Positions 12,050-22,259 of a stretch of DNA of 64,000 bases are shown here, in pieces. The stretch comes from Linnemannia hyalina. Taxonomy: Eukaryota; Mortierellomycota; Mortierellomycetes; Mortierellales; Mortierellaceae. Below the pieces are notes generated by a model, which worked only from the letters and a program-made list of their open reading frames with translations, searched no databases and was not told where the DNA came from. Numbering within the stretch: position 1 is the first letter of the stretch; the number at the start of each line of letters is the position of its first letter. Location: the NCBI GenBank assembly GCA_019671135.1, contig JAHRHY010000014.1, positions 432,001-496,000 of the forward strand, in the 5' to 3' direction. The translations under genes were made by a program, and so were the position numbers.

Positions 12050-13295
12050 GTTGTTGCTGATCTGGAAAGTGGAATCTCGGCCAGGCGGGGTTGAGGTGGT
12101 GTGGATCAAAGGTCACAGCAACATCCACGGAAACGAACTTGCGGATCAGGCGGCGAAGGTAGCAGCACAGAGTGGTTCAGTGCCCTGGATGGTGGATCTC
12201 ACTCAACAGACGGATATCACGACCTTTGCACATTGTTACGGCGGGATTGTTGAAATCGATCTACGTCAGCTCCTCAAACAACAATCGACAATCCGTCACC
12301 ATCAGGCCTGGACGTCACAGAGGCGGGTCAAGAGGGCGATCCCTGACATCGATGACGTGGAATGGAACTCGACCTTGGCTTATGTCCACGACAGGCACGC
12401 AGTCTTCACCTTTTACAGCAACAGCAAGGACTCTCACCAACGCACACATCATATCAAAAAGCTGCATGGAATGCTGCCCACTCTGAACTCCATGCAGGCT
12501 CGCAAGCCCAACCTGTACCCAACATGCGTGTGCCGACGATGCGAGCTCGAGAAGGAGGATAACGATCACGTCTGGAAATGCCCTTCGGCAGCTGAGACCA
12601 CCACTGAGATCTGGAAGGAGGCCATGGGCAAGATTAATGAGTGGGGTGTGCAGGCGACAAACAGCTACAACGCAGCCAGGAAGCGAGAATACAAACGCGC
12701 GGTGGACAGAGGTCGTCAGGTACCGAGGCCAGTACCCATACACTGGTGGCCCCCTTCGGATGCGGATCATGTGCGAGGATTTTCTTCCATCGGTGGAGCT
12801 CGAGCCGTGCACAGCGGTAGTCCAGCTCCCGATCGAGACGAGAAACCGATGTGGAATGTGTCGGATCTCCTCCGCGGCATCACCCCCTTGAGCATGTTGA
12901 CTGAATGGTCCGCGGTCTTCCGGACCCCAATGTCCATCGCCAAGACAGTCCTTCACAAGTTTGTTGGCTACCTGGAGGCGCAGGCCTCGGAGCTGATCTG
13001 GAAACCTCGGTGCTCCGCGACGATCGCGTGGTAACAAAGCCAGGGCATCTCTGCCAAGGACAAGACATCCAAGTACATAGGCCCCCGAGGTGACTGGAGT
13101 CAAGGATACGGTTACATCACGCACGATGGTTTCTGTCCGTGTGGCGCTTCGCTAGCCACACATTGTGAAGGAAGGTGCCCTGGGGCGACCAAGGACCCAC
13201 GCGCTGCTGACGAGCGGTTGTTGGAGAGTTTGTTAGGAAGGAGGAGGTTGTCAATGATGGAGAGGATGAGAAAAATCCCCTTCATTCGTATCTAG
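12050..13295 (+). pseudogene. LINE ORF2 C-terminal remnant with premature stop
   Basis: The open frame runs from the poly-A tract with VWIKGHSNIHGNELADQAAK, the last catalytic-aspartate block of RNase H; the earlier catalytic residues are missing. Downstream come CVCRRCELEKEDNDHVWKCP, a Cys/His zinc-binding segment found near the end of many LINE ORF2 proteins, and a region ending ...SATIAW at an in-frame TAA (13032-13034). Reading continues in the same frame past this stop for 86 more codons, including GFCPCGASLATHCEGRCPG, to TAG 13293-13295. So the TAA is most simply a nonsense mutation in a dead copy. The neighbouring short element repeats the sequence of this last portion, which supports it being real element coding sequence. 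Confidence 0.8.
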
Positions 13296-13400
13296 TTGTA
13301 TTTTCTTCCGTTTAAGCTGTAAAGACCAGCCACAATTATTGCGCAGAGCCCCATTTTCTTCCAAATAACTTCTCTATGTTGTTTGTTAGAGAAAAAAAAA
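12050..13400 (+). mobile_element. 5'-truncated LINE (RNase H-bearing non-LTR retrotransposon), copy 1
   Basis: Begins abruptly inside a ribonuclease H domain and ends in an A-rich tail (GAGAAAAAAAAA at 13389-13400). Content: RNase H end, a zinc-knuckle-like segment, a further C-terminal domain and a 3' UTR of about 100 bp. Lack of the reverse transcriptase and endonuclease parts shows 5' truncation, typical of target-primed reverse transcription. It lies about 130 bp upstream of the tRNA-Leu gene, in opposite orientation. Confidence 0.85.
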
Positions 13401-13752
13401 GGTTACGTCACTGGTGATGGTTCCTTCCTGGGTGGCGCTTCGCTAGCCACACACGAGGATGGGACCTGCCCTGAAGCGAGCAAGGATACGCGCTGCCGAC
13501 GAGCGGTTGATGGGGAGTTTGTTGGGAAGGAGGAGGTTGTCAATGATAGTTAGGATGGGAAGAATCCCTTTTATTCGTATCTAGTTTTAAATTGTCTTCC
13601 GTTAAAGCTATGATGAGCAGCGACAATTGTTGTACAGAGCCAGGTTTTCGGACCGGACTACAACTGGTGGATGGCGCCCTGAGGAGTTTGGGTCTGTAGT
13701 CCACATTTTACTTCCAAATCCGTTTCTGTGTTATTTGTCAGAGAAATAAAGT
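13401..13752 (+). mobile_element. Second, shorter LINE 3' end in tandem (copy 2)
   Basis: Starts with GGTTACGTCAC immediately after the A-tail of copy 1 and aligns with copy 1 from 13110 onward: shared blocks include GTGGCGCTTCGCTAGCCACAC, GACGAGCGGTTG, GGAAGGAGGAGGTTGTCAATG, TTCGTATCTAG and a TTTGT(C/T)AGAGAAA end. It diverges by many point changes, its coding frame is disrupted, and it carries a hairpin-bearing insertion absent from copy 1. The right boundary is approximate. Confidence 0.75.
13655..13702. repeat. Inverted repeat in an insertion within LINE copy 2
   Basis: GGACTACA (13655-13662) and TGTAGTCC (13695-13702) form a perfect 8-bp stem with a 32-nt loop. This lies in a segment of about 60 bp present in copy 2 but missing at the matching place in copy 1. 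It could be a tiny mobile insertion or an old part of the element's 3' UTR lost from copy 1. Confidence 0.6.
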
Positions 13753-15658
13753 TGTGCACGAAGAAAGAAAAAAAACGGGTCGGAGCAGGGAGGACCAAAC
13801 ACACTTAACAAAGCTGCTACCCATCTCAAGGTGGAGAGAGAAGGTATGGCTTTTTCTAGAAAACATGGATGAAAGGTCTCTCACAATGAATGCCTTCAAA
13901 GAAGTGCACTTGTTTTTTTTGTTCGTCCTAGCACTGTACCGCCACGTGAAGGTACGAAAAAAAAGAATCGTTAGTTTTCTCCGCGATAAACATTCTGGAG
14001 AGGTGCAACATGAAAAGAAAAAGAAAAAGAAAAAGAAAAATGGTAACGCCGTTTACGCCCATATGCTCACAGTCTTAGACAAACGAAGCAAAACAACACG
14101 CACACACATTCTTTTTGAGCTGCAGATATCCAAAGGTCTCATCCATTGACCATGCATCTCAATCCGACACTTGCTCGAACATGTACGACCACATCAACAA
14201 GACAATGAGAACGCGAATGTGATCAACACTCCCATCATTTTTTTTCATCATGTCCTGAGAAAGAAAACATGCCTTCCGGCGAACGAGCAAGGGATTGTAG
14301 CTTTCATTGGACTCGAGAAACGAGAAATAGAGGCATCATGTTCTGTTGTTGTTTCACGTTCGCGTCTTGTCAACATGGGGGTTTTCATGTACGACTGCAA
14401 TGGTTCTGTTGCGTAGTTTCAGTATGGTATCTAAACGTAATAATAAAAAAGATGCAGCAAGAGTGTAAGCAAGCGAGAAGGTTGCAGTGGCAACAGTTTA
14501 TTCATGCTTCACAAAAGGAAATAAGAAAATAGGAAGCAAATGCATCTATAGAAGGAAAGAAAAAGTCCTGTTATTATCGTGATGGAGGATGGGCGTACGA
14601 GGTGAACCATTGGAGTCTGACGACATAGCACGAATGGAGAGTCGTGTATGCTGTTTGGCTGAAGCCAGGTCGGTTGTACGTTGCATCTTAGAAGGATACT
14701 AGGCCGCCTACAAACAAAACAGAAAAATCAAAAAGATTAATAATAAAAAGATGTGCATCATTAACGCCACTCAAACAATCCTTGGTCACTCTCACCATAT
14801 TTGCGAAAATATCAATTACGCACCGTGGAGCCTCACACTGCGCGAGAAAACATAGTTAGTCCCCGATCATACCGCCACGTCCATCCTTCCCGTTCCCCTT
14901 CCTTCCATGCCTTTTCATATCTTTTGTTTGTGCGGTGTCTGCTTTTCACTGTGCATGCGTAGTCCTCGAAACACAGCGTACAGAGCGGCCCCAGTAAACC
15001 TTTTACTTCTCACCAAAAATTGCCAAAGCAAGAAAAATGCACAGTTGTGAAGGAAAAATTCGGAGGGATGTTGAGAGCGGAAGGAGGCAAAATAGGTTAG
15101 ACTCTAAGCACTTGGTGCCAACGTCTCTTTTCACTCAGTGGGAAGACTGAAAAGGAAAAAAAAATACATTAGGGCGATCCTGCTGAGATAATAAAAGTTA
15201 AAGTTTCTTTTTGCCTCACCATTATCCCGAAGAGCGGGTCCAAGACTGTGTTCGAGGAAGGAGGGAGATAGTAGTTTACAAGGAGGGAATGAGATGAATG
15301 AAGGGGGTGTGTGCGCAAGCAAATAGGGTCGTGATGCGGGTCGTAATGCGGGTCATCCAAAAAGGCATATTTCGACCTTGTATGCTTTTGTTGCTGCGAG
15401 AAAACAAACTTATGAACAGGAATGCAAAAATAAAGCAAGTCCAATGGGAGGAGGTGTGCGTGAGAGAGAGAGAGGATGTCATGGCGCTTGGCGCTGGCTT
15501 TTATATTTCCCAGACGACAAGGGCGAATAATATTCTTTCAAGGGGTGGCGAAGTCGAGGATGAGAAAGTATGTCGATCTTGGACGGTCAGAGGAAGGAGT
15601 ATGGTGAGGTTAGAAGGATAGCTGTTCTTGGCGACAGGCAAGTTCTGCAAAAAAAAAG
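13753..15658. other. Intergenic, no convincing gene
   Basis: About 1.9 kb. Contains an AAAAG-type repeat near 14010-14040 and many short frames. On the minus strand between about 15,300 and 14,690 several frames end in splice-like signals (for example GTGAGG at 15218, an acceptor before TGTGAGGCTCCACGG near 14842, and GTGAGA near 14795). A small spliced gene or a noncoding RNA is possible, but I could not build a recognisable protein. Confidence 0.3.
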
Positions 15659-15667
15659 TATATAAAG
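15659..15667 (+). promoter_or_regulatory. TATA box of the FAD monooxygenase gene
   Basis: TATATAAAG lies 100 bp upstream of the ATG at 15767 and is followed by a C/A-rich leader (repeated CCAACCA/ACAAACAA), typical of a strongly expressed fungal core promoter. Confidence 0.65.
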
Positions 15668-15766
15668 CCTACTCCTTGACCCTCTCAAAAAAACAACAAA
15701 CATTCAATTGCACTAGTAACACAAACAATCAGCACCAACCATAACCAACACCAACCACAAACAAAA

Positions 15767-17925
15767 ATGCCATTCACTACAGCACACAATCTCTCTTCAA
15801 CATCCACAACAACACTTCCAGTCCTCATCTCAGGCGCAGGGCCCGTCGGCCTCTACGAAGCCCTCCTCCTAACCCAACTTGGCATCCCCGTCCGCATCAT
15901 TGACCGTGAAATGGCCATCTCGCCCAACTCACGAGCCTTAGGTCTCCACGCCCGCTCCTTGGAAATCTTCCAGTTCACTGGAACCATCGACGACTTTCTC
16001 GAGAGGGGACGCGCCATCACCAATGTCAGTTACTACAAGAATGCTCGTTTGGTGGGCTCATTGCCGATGATCCGGGGGGAGGAGCATTCGATGTTCAGTA
16101 GGGGTTTGATCCTTGAGCAGGCCAAGACTTCAGAGATCTTTTTGGGGAAGTTGAAGGAGTTTGGTGTGTTCGTCGAGTATGGATGGGAGCTGTTGGATAC
16201 TAAAGTTGTTGAGGGAGGACCAGGGGAGGAGGAGTATGTGGAGACGACGATTCGACGAGCGTTGGTGGGTGGTAATGTCGCCGAGGGTGAGGACCGCGTC
16301 ATGGGTGATGTTGACATGCGGGCTGAGCAAAAGGACAAGGAGTACGAGACACAGGTTGTGAGGTCAAAGTACTTGGTTGCCTGCGATGGGGGACGGTCGA
16401 CTGTTCGACACAAGATCAACGTTGCGTTCCCTGGACGAACTCTTACCCAAAAGTCCCTCTTGTGGGATGGTCACTGCGACTGTGATATGTCCTTTGCCGG
16501 ATTTACGTATGTTTTTGTTTTTATTCGCAGTGCTTTACTCTGTCTTCTCTGAGTTACTTATCTTCATCATCGACACCTTCATTAACACTCAATGTTTTTT
16601 CTTTCTCAATTGTATTAGATTGGTAAAGGGATCAAATGGAAAGAATTTGATGGTATTCCCTATGGACGACGGTGTGGTCCGTATCGGAGTCGACAACGGT
16701 GACATGGCCCCCGGTGAAGACTTTGAACAAACCCTCCGCGAGCTCACCATCGAGCACTTCGAGTCCATTGTCGCTGAGGTCGTCCACCCTGCGAAATTCA
16801 AGATTAAATCCACCATTTGGCTAACAGCCTTCAAGATTAACGAACGCCGCGCTGAGCAATACGTCTACAAGAACCGTATCTTTCTCGCCGGCGACGCCGC
16901 TCATGTTCATTCACCCGCTGGTGGGCAGGGGTTGAACACCGGCCTACATGATGCCCACAACCTGGCTTGGAAGTTAGGTTACGTGTTGAACGGTCTTGCA
17001 AAGCCAGAGTTCTTGTTGCCGACGTATGAGGAGAGGGGTGCGATGGCGGATCGTGCTATTCAGTTGTCGTCGAAGTTGTTGAATAGGAGACTGGCCATGG
17101 GGTGGGTGGCGGATATCAAGGCGTACTTTCTCTTTTTGATTGGACCCATGCTCGTTAGGGTGTTTGGTTCCATTTTCTTTGCTCCTGAGGTTGCCATGGT
17201 ATGTGTAACATCGCTTTCTCTTTAGTATTTTTTTTCTTTTTTGGCTTTTGCAAATACACTGACCCCTTTTTCATCTTTTATGTAACCTCAAATAGCTCGA
17301 CGTCGAGTACGAGAAGAACAACATCAACAGACCACACAAATCTCAACCCGAGCCAAAGGGCGACTACAAAGTCGGTGTTCGCGCCAAAGAGGGCACCCTC
17401 CTCCCCTTCTACTCCTCCTCCTTTGTCACCGACACAAAGGATAAGAAGGACCCACAACCAACCTTGCGCCTCCACTCGCTAATCACAGGAGTCGCCCGCT
17501 TCCACATTCTCGTCTTTGCATCTGACCACTTGACTACCTCGGGCGCAAAGGAAATCTCGACCCTCCTCGACCACCATGTCAGCCAATGGCAATCCAAGTG
17601 GACATACGGGTCGACTCTTCGGGACGGATACACTGACAAAGATCTCTTCAAGGTGCATGTCATCACCGGTCCCTCCTCCACCACCTCATCCTCCTCTGTC
17701 CTCCTCGAGATGTCCAAGCGAGATGTCGGAAAAGGAAAGGTCTTTGTCGACCAGGCTGGACGGACACACCAGAATTATGGGTTTGCGGCGACCAAAGGGT
17801 TGGGAGGCATTTCAGTGATCCGCCCAGATTCGCATGTGGGCTTCCGTGTCCATGGAGTGAACGAGCAGGCTTGGAAGGATGTTGATGAGTACTTTTCGAC
17901 TGTCCTCGTTGCCCATTATGAGTGA
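15767..17925 (+). CDS. PheA/TfdB-type FAD-dependent aromatic hydroxylase
   Basis: Three exons (15767-16506, 16619-17198, 17296-17925) encode 649 residues. Class A flavoprotein monooxygenase signatures are complete: the N-terminal dinucleotide fold VLISGAGPVGLYEALLLTQL, the acidic IIDRE at the end of beta-2, the DG motif YLVACDGGRSTVRH, and the GD motif FLAGDAAHVHSPAGGQGLNT. The C-terminal part (about residues 440-649) is the thioredoxin-like domain of phenol hydroxylases, with FHILVFASDHL and VIRPDSHVGFRVHG. Such enzymes use NADPH, FAD and O2 to hydroxylate phenolic rings; the substrate cannot be read from sequence. Related genes lie at 18.5 kb (dead), 52.8 kb and 56.7 kb. Its last intron falls at the same place as in the 56.7 kb copy, but it has no intron near the GD motif. 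Confidence 0.88.
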
Positions 17926-18554
17926 AGGCAGAAGAAGGGTGTCTTGACAGACAGAGATAACCTTAGGTAGAGATAGAAGATACGATAAAAAAAAATTCAT
18001 TGCCGAACATAAAAAAAGAGAACGATTTATGTCCGTAGTTGGTTCCCGGTATGGTAGTGTTGGTCATCATCATGTTTGCCCTGACGTGCTGTCTTTAGAT
18101 CTCGTTCTTGCTCTTACCCCTTTACTATCTTTGTGCATGTCCTGTCTCATCTGATAGCGATTGCGAGATAAGGGACAGAGGTCAGTGAGTGTGCTCTGTG
18201 CTTGTAGGAAGCCTTGATATATAATTCCTGGGCAAAGGGGGGAAGAACATCGCCACCAAATAAGGTTATTGCCACCAATTTGGACGCGTCTTCAACTATA
18301 TCTATTGCCTACATGGCAGTGTTCTTCTTCTTGTTTTTTTTATTATTTTCTGAGCAGTGCGCAGGTCGTTTGCCGAGGAGGAGAAGGAGAAATGCAATTA
18401 GACAGAGAGACTTTGTTTTTCATATAAAAAGAGGAGGTAGATCTTCCTTCAGATCATCAATTCATAGACATAGGAACAAACAAGATATAAATCCAAAGCA
18501 ATCAACGAAAAAAAATAATAATATACATTCAAACATTCAAACATTATCAAAAAC
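17926..18554. other. Intergenic and former promoter of the pseudogene
   Basis: Holds the 3' UTR of the monooxygenase and an apparently intact promoter for the dead copy: TATAAAAAG at 18423-18431 and an A-rich leader up to ATG 18555. Confidence 0.5.
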
Positions 18555-19407
18555 ATGCTATTCTCCTCTTCCTCTTCTTCCACCACCACATCATCCTCAA
18601 CAACCACAATCCTAATCTCTGGCGGTGGGCCCGTAGGTTCCTTCCAAGCCCTCATCCTCACAAAATTTGGCACCCCCTCCGAATCATCGAACGTGCCTCT
18701 TCCATCTCCTCCTCCTCCTTCTCCTCCTTCTCAGAAGCCCTTGGCCCTCCACACCCGGTCCATGGAAATATTATATCTCTCCAGCATACTCGATCGGTTC
18801 TTGAGACATCGGCGTTCGCTAACGAATTTTACGATGCATGCGGGAGGGAGGGAGGAGGATAGGGACTTTGCCGGTTATGAGGACGTCGATGGAGGATACA
18901 GAGTTTAATTATGGGTTGTTGTTGGAGCAGGAGAAGACCTTGAGGGTTTGTTGAGTGAGTTTTTGGAGGATTTGAAGGGTTGTGTGGAGTGTGGGTGGGA
19001 GTTGATGGACACTAAAGTCGTCAAAAGAGACGATGGGGGGTGGGGACATACGTGGAAACAGCTATTCGACGTGCGCTTTCAAGTGGACAACACGACCCCG
19101 GAGGACAATATGCTGATTGGAGGAGTGGACATGTATGCCTAGCAAGGGGATAAGAAGTACGAGATCCAGACGGTCTGGTCAAGGTACTTGATTGCTTGTG
19201 ATGGTGGTAGGAAAAGTATTCCTGGACAAAGGCGCCAGGATCCATAAGATGTACGTCTTTGAAGGGAGAGGAGTAGGAGCAGAGGGAAGGATTGTGGTTC
19301 TTCGACCGGATTCGCACATCGGGTACAGAGTTAATGGGCTCCAAGACCAGGCATGGAAGGATGTTGATCAGTGCTTGGCTTCCTTCCTCGCATCCCAGCT
19401 TGAGTGA
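18555..19407 (+). pseudogene. Decayed PheA/TfdB-type FAD monooxygenase with central deletion
   Basis: The start resembles the neighbouring intact gene: TTILISGGGPVGSFQALIL, then ALHTRSMEILYLSSILDRFL. The frame breaks near 18,900 and resumes as EFLEDLKGCVECGWELMDTK, reaches a stop at 19142, and continues as YLIACDGGRKS. It then jumps directly to VFLDKGARIHKMYVF and the normal C-terminal end VVLRPDSHIGYRVNGLQDQA...SQLE with stop at 19407. Everything between the DG motif and the C-terminal fifth, including the GD motif, is missing (roughly 1.2 kb by comparison). The deletion joins at GGAAAAG near 19,210, a string also present near the matching downstream site in the intact gene, which suggests microhomology-mediated loss. 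Frameshifts, stop and deletion show it cannot make an enzyme. Confidence 0.85.
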
Positions 19408-19472
19408 ACAACCAAATAAAAGTGACAGCTGATAGATAGATCACATTTATTCAAAAAAAACTTGCTTCGCTC

Positions 19473-22259
19473 TCAGACGACTTCAAAGGTAGTAAGGAAC
19501 TCGATTCCAACGCCCATATGCCCAATAGTATACTTCCCCGGCCGCAACGTTTTCTGTGTCTCATACAACCCAGGCTCGACCTGCTTCAAAATATCCGGTA
19601 TCGGGATCATCCCTCCAACAACACACAACCGCGGCTGTGCCCCCGGTTTGACATTGAACACCTTGACTCGAATCGTCTGCTTGCCTTGTCCACTCGTGAT
19701 CCTAGCCGACGAAGGCTCCATGATCGAGAACCCAAACGACTTCATCATGTACGACTGGAACATGGGCTGCATGTTGGCTCCGTTGCCGCGGTTGACAACC
19801 CGGTACGACAATGCGAGGTTACTATAGTTAGTCGTACTGTCGGAAGCCTGACCCGCCACCCGCAACTCGCCCTCCCCGGCAGACGGACAAAAGCACCGCA
19901 CCGTCATATAGACCGAATCCGCATCCTCACGCAACCACCGAGCATGTGCAAAATGCTGCTCGCCCGTTGGCTTCCAAGTGAGTATACAGGCCAACGTAGG
20001 GATAGTCTTGTCCCACGCTCGCTTGACCAACCGAACCTCCACTTCTGCATAATCATCATCTGTCCATACCGAATGAGTCGCCGAGGTCCCCGACGGGAGA
20101 ATACCCAGCGCCCAAGAGGGCGGAAACCGGAATGGCAACGCTCTGTACAAATCAACATGGATAGGTGGATCCAAGAACTGCTCTCGCGTATTAGTCGGCC
20201 AATGAGAAAATATCAACTCCTCAGGACGGACCAAAAAGTAATGTGGCTGGAATCGAGCTTCCGGATCCGGATCCAGCTTGCCACCTTCAGTAATCGGTCC
20301 AGCACCCCAAGTCGAGTCGATTAAGAAACCCTCTCCATTGACCATCACCGCGTTCCAGGCATGTGGGCCTCCAAGCGACTCGCCTCCGGCCTCGATACCA
20401 AATCCGCGCGCGACTCCAAACACCTTGATGACTCCCAGGTTCGCCGGTGCCGCCAGCTCGTAAAACAGGTTCGCGAATCCTGCACAAACACCCGTCTTGG
20501 TCCTGAGGACCGCCTCGGCCGAGTTGTCGCCCAAGTTGTTCGATAAAAATCCAGCAACATTGTAGATGATGTTGTGGGCCATCCACTTGAAGATAGCTCG
20601 CAGCTGAGCAACCTGATCGTCGGGGAAGGCCGAAGTAAGATACCATGACAGCCGTGGGATGCTCTCCTCTTCCTCACGAGGACAGCACACTGCATGTTGA
20701 TCGATGACCGAGAAATCAGCATTTGCCAGTTCCAACCGCTCCCCATTGAACTCGGCCGTAGTCGCCGGCTTGCATCGTGAAAGCGCCTCCATCGCATCAT
20801 CTCCCGGCCTAAAAGTACTGGATGAGAATGACGATGAAGATGTCGCAGAACACTGGCTAGATTTTTGTATACGCTGCTCGCCCGAGGGTCCATTTGAGGT
20901 GCGATTAGTCGAGGAAGAATGCGATGATGACGACGAATGGTGCTCATGCACTGTCGACTGCCCAGGTCGTTTGGGAAGAGCGGGGCGAGCAGGGAGTTCT
21001 GGTCGAGGAGGAACCGTTGCATCCGGTCTTTGAGGGAGAGTTGGACGCTGAGGGAGTATAGGTCGCGCCGGTAGAGTTGGTCGTTGAGGAAGCGTTGGGG
21101 GTTCTGGGACTGCTCGCGGAAGAGTTGGAGGTGCTGGAGCTGGTCGAGGCACCGGTCGAGGTACTGGAGCAGGAGTAGGAGGCGACTCGACAGCTCTTGT
21201 TGAGGTGGTAGAAGAAGCAGCGGTTCGTGTTTTAGTTTTGGTAGTAGTTGTGGTGGTGGTGGTAGTGGGGTTGGTAGGAGGAGAAGGCGCACGCACGGTT
21301 GGCAACCTTGGTGGTTTAGATGGTGCAGGAAGAACAGGTGCATGAACAGAGCCACCATTCTGTCGGCCGACATCAAGTTTCTTCAACAGCTCTGCGACTG
21401 ACTGTGAGGCAGGGGGCGACTCTTGCTGGTCTGATTCCTCAGGCACTGCTGCCGGGACATGTCGTAGTGGCACCTTGATCGGCACTGCTGTAGAGATTGA
21501 CTGTGAACGACGAATTGGCACCACCGGACGTGATATCCTGGGTTCTTCAGCGACTGCTGCTTCGGGTGTCGGTGGGAGGTGAGGCACAGGTCGCTTTGGA
21601 AGAGAAAAAGGCCGTTCATTATGGTCGGGTGTTGCTGGTGGTTGAGGTGAGCTGGGTCCAGAATGGATGGAGGAGGAAGGGGAGGTCGAGATGGATGAGA
21701 TTGGACGTGGAGGTGGCTTGGCCAATTGGACTGTGCTCACCGGACGAGGCCTTTGCACAGGGCGAGAAGGAATTGAGGGGTGAGTATCCATGCATCGAGT
21801 TGGGGGTGTGGGTGCCGAGGTATCGGGTTTAACAAGCAAGGTGGGCGTAGGCGCTGCTCGAGGAGGCAATGGCAGGGGCACCCGAGGAGGAGCCACTGGG
21901 GGTGATGATGATGCATTGGCTGTGGATGTAGCAGGTGAAGGAAGTGGTCGTTTGGGTGGAATAATTGATGCCTCTGAAGGGATGCGAGGTGGAGTCGCTA
22001 ATGTAGTGGCGGAGGGCAGGGAAGGCATGGGTCGCTTGGGAAGTGTTGGCACATGGCGATGGTCCGCAGTCGAGAGACCTGCAAAGGTGGCAGGGACAGG
22101 GACAGGTGGAGGAGGAGGGAGAGAGCGCCGAGGAGGGGAGACGACGACTTCGCTCTTGGGTCGGGGTGCAGGAACAGGAGCATTACTTGAGGAGGAGTAC
22201 ATTGTTGTTGCCCGAGGGGTTGTCCGAGGAGGAGCGACTGGATGCGGGTGGTGGCTCAT
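19473..22259 (-). CDS. Proline-rich protein with transglutaminase-like (KY/Cyk3-type) domain
   Basis: A single uninterrupted frame of 928 residues from ATG 22259 (MSHHPHPVAPPR) to TGA 19475-19473. The frame is open further up to 22367, but that stretch is pyrimidine-rich like a leader, so I chose the internal Met. Roughly the first 540 residues are disordered and Pro/Ser/Thr-rich with repeated PxxP motifs (PERPTLPQRP-type runs), likely SH3-domain ligands. The globular part has the transglutaminase core: Cys in KTGVCAGFANLFYEL, His in GGPHAWNAVMVNG, Asp in FLIDSTWGAG, so the triad looks intact. The pattern is close to the kyphoscoliosis-peptidase/Cyk3 group, which works in the cytoskeleton and cytokinesis. 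The Pro-rich tail and the fold together suggest an actomyosin or septation scaffold; this role is inferred. Confidence 0.75.
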   Translation of the reverse strand: MSHHPHPVAPPRTTPRATTMYSSSSNAPVPAPRPKSEVVVSPPRRSLPPPPPVPVPATFAGLSTADHRHVPTLPKRPMPSLPSATTLATPPRIPSEASIIPPKRPLPSPATSTANASSSPPVAPPRVPLPLPPRAAPTPTLLVKPDTSAPTPPTRCMDTHPSIPSRPVQRPRPVSTVQLAKPPPRPISSISTSPSSSIHSGPSSPQPPATPDHNERPFSLPKRPVPHLPPTPEAAVAEEPRISRPVVPIRRSQSISTAVPIKVPLRHVPAAVPEESDQQESPPASQSVAELLKKLDVGRQNGGSVHAPVLPAPSKPPRLPTVRAPSPPTNPTTTTTTTTTKTKTRTAASSTTSTRAVESPPTPAPVPRPVPRPAPAPPTLPRAVPEPPTLPQRPTLPARPILPQRPTLPQRPDATVPPRPELPARPALPKRPGQSTVHEHHSSSSSHSSSTNRTSNGPSGEQRIQKSSQCSATSSSSFSSSTFRPGDDAMEALSRCKPATTAEFNGERLELANADFSVIDQHAVCCPREEEESIPRLSWYLTSAFPDDQVAQLRAIFKWMAHNIIYNVAGFLSNNLGDNSAEAVLRTKTGVCAGFANLFYELAAPANLGVIKVFGVARGFGIEAGGESLGGPHAWNAVMVNGEGFLIDSTWGAGPITEGGKLDPDPEARFQPHYFLVRPEELIFSHWPTNTREQFLDPPIHVDLYRALPFRFPPSWALGILPSGTSATHSVWTDDDYAEVEVRLVKRAWDKTIPTLACILTWKPTGEQHFAHARWLREDADSVYMTVRCFCPSAGEGELRVAGQASDSTTNYSNLALSYRVVNRGNGANMQPMFQSYMMKSFGFSIMEPSSARITSGQGKQTIRVKVFNVKPGAQPRLCVVGGMIPIPDILKQVEPGLYETQKTLRPGKYTIGHMGVGIEFLTTFEVV

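Noticed and set aside
12315..13124. 269-codon minus-strand open frame
   Set aside because: It is the antisense shadow of the LINE fragment, whose plus-strand frame carries the RNase H and zinc-binding motifs.
20345..21376. 343-codon minus-strand open frame in a second frame
   Set aside because: Shadow of the long Pro-rich transglutaminase-like gene; its translation is repetitive and without motif.
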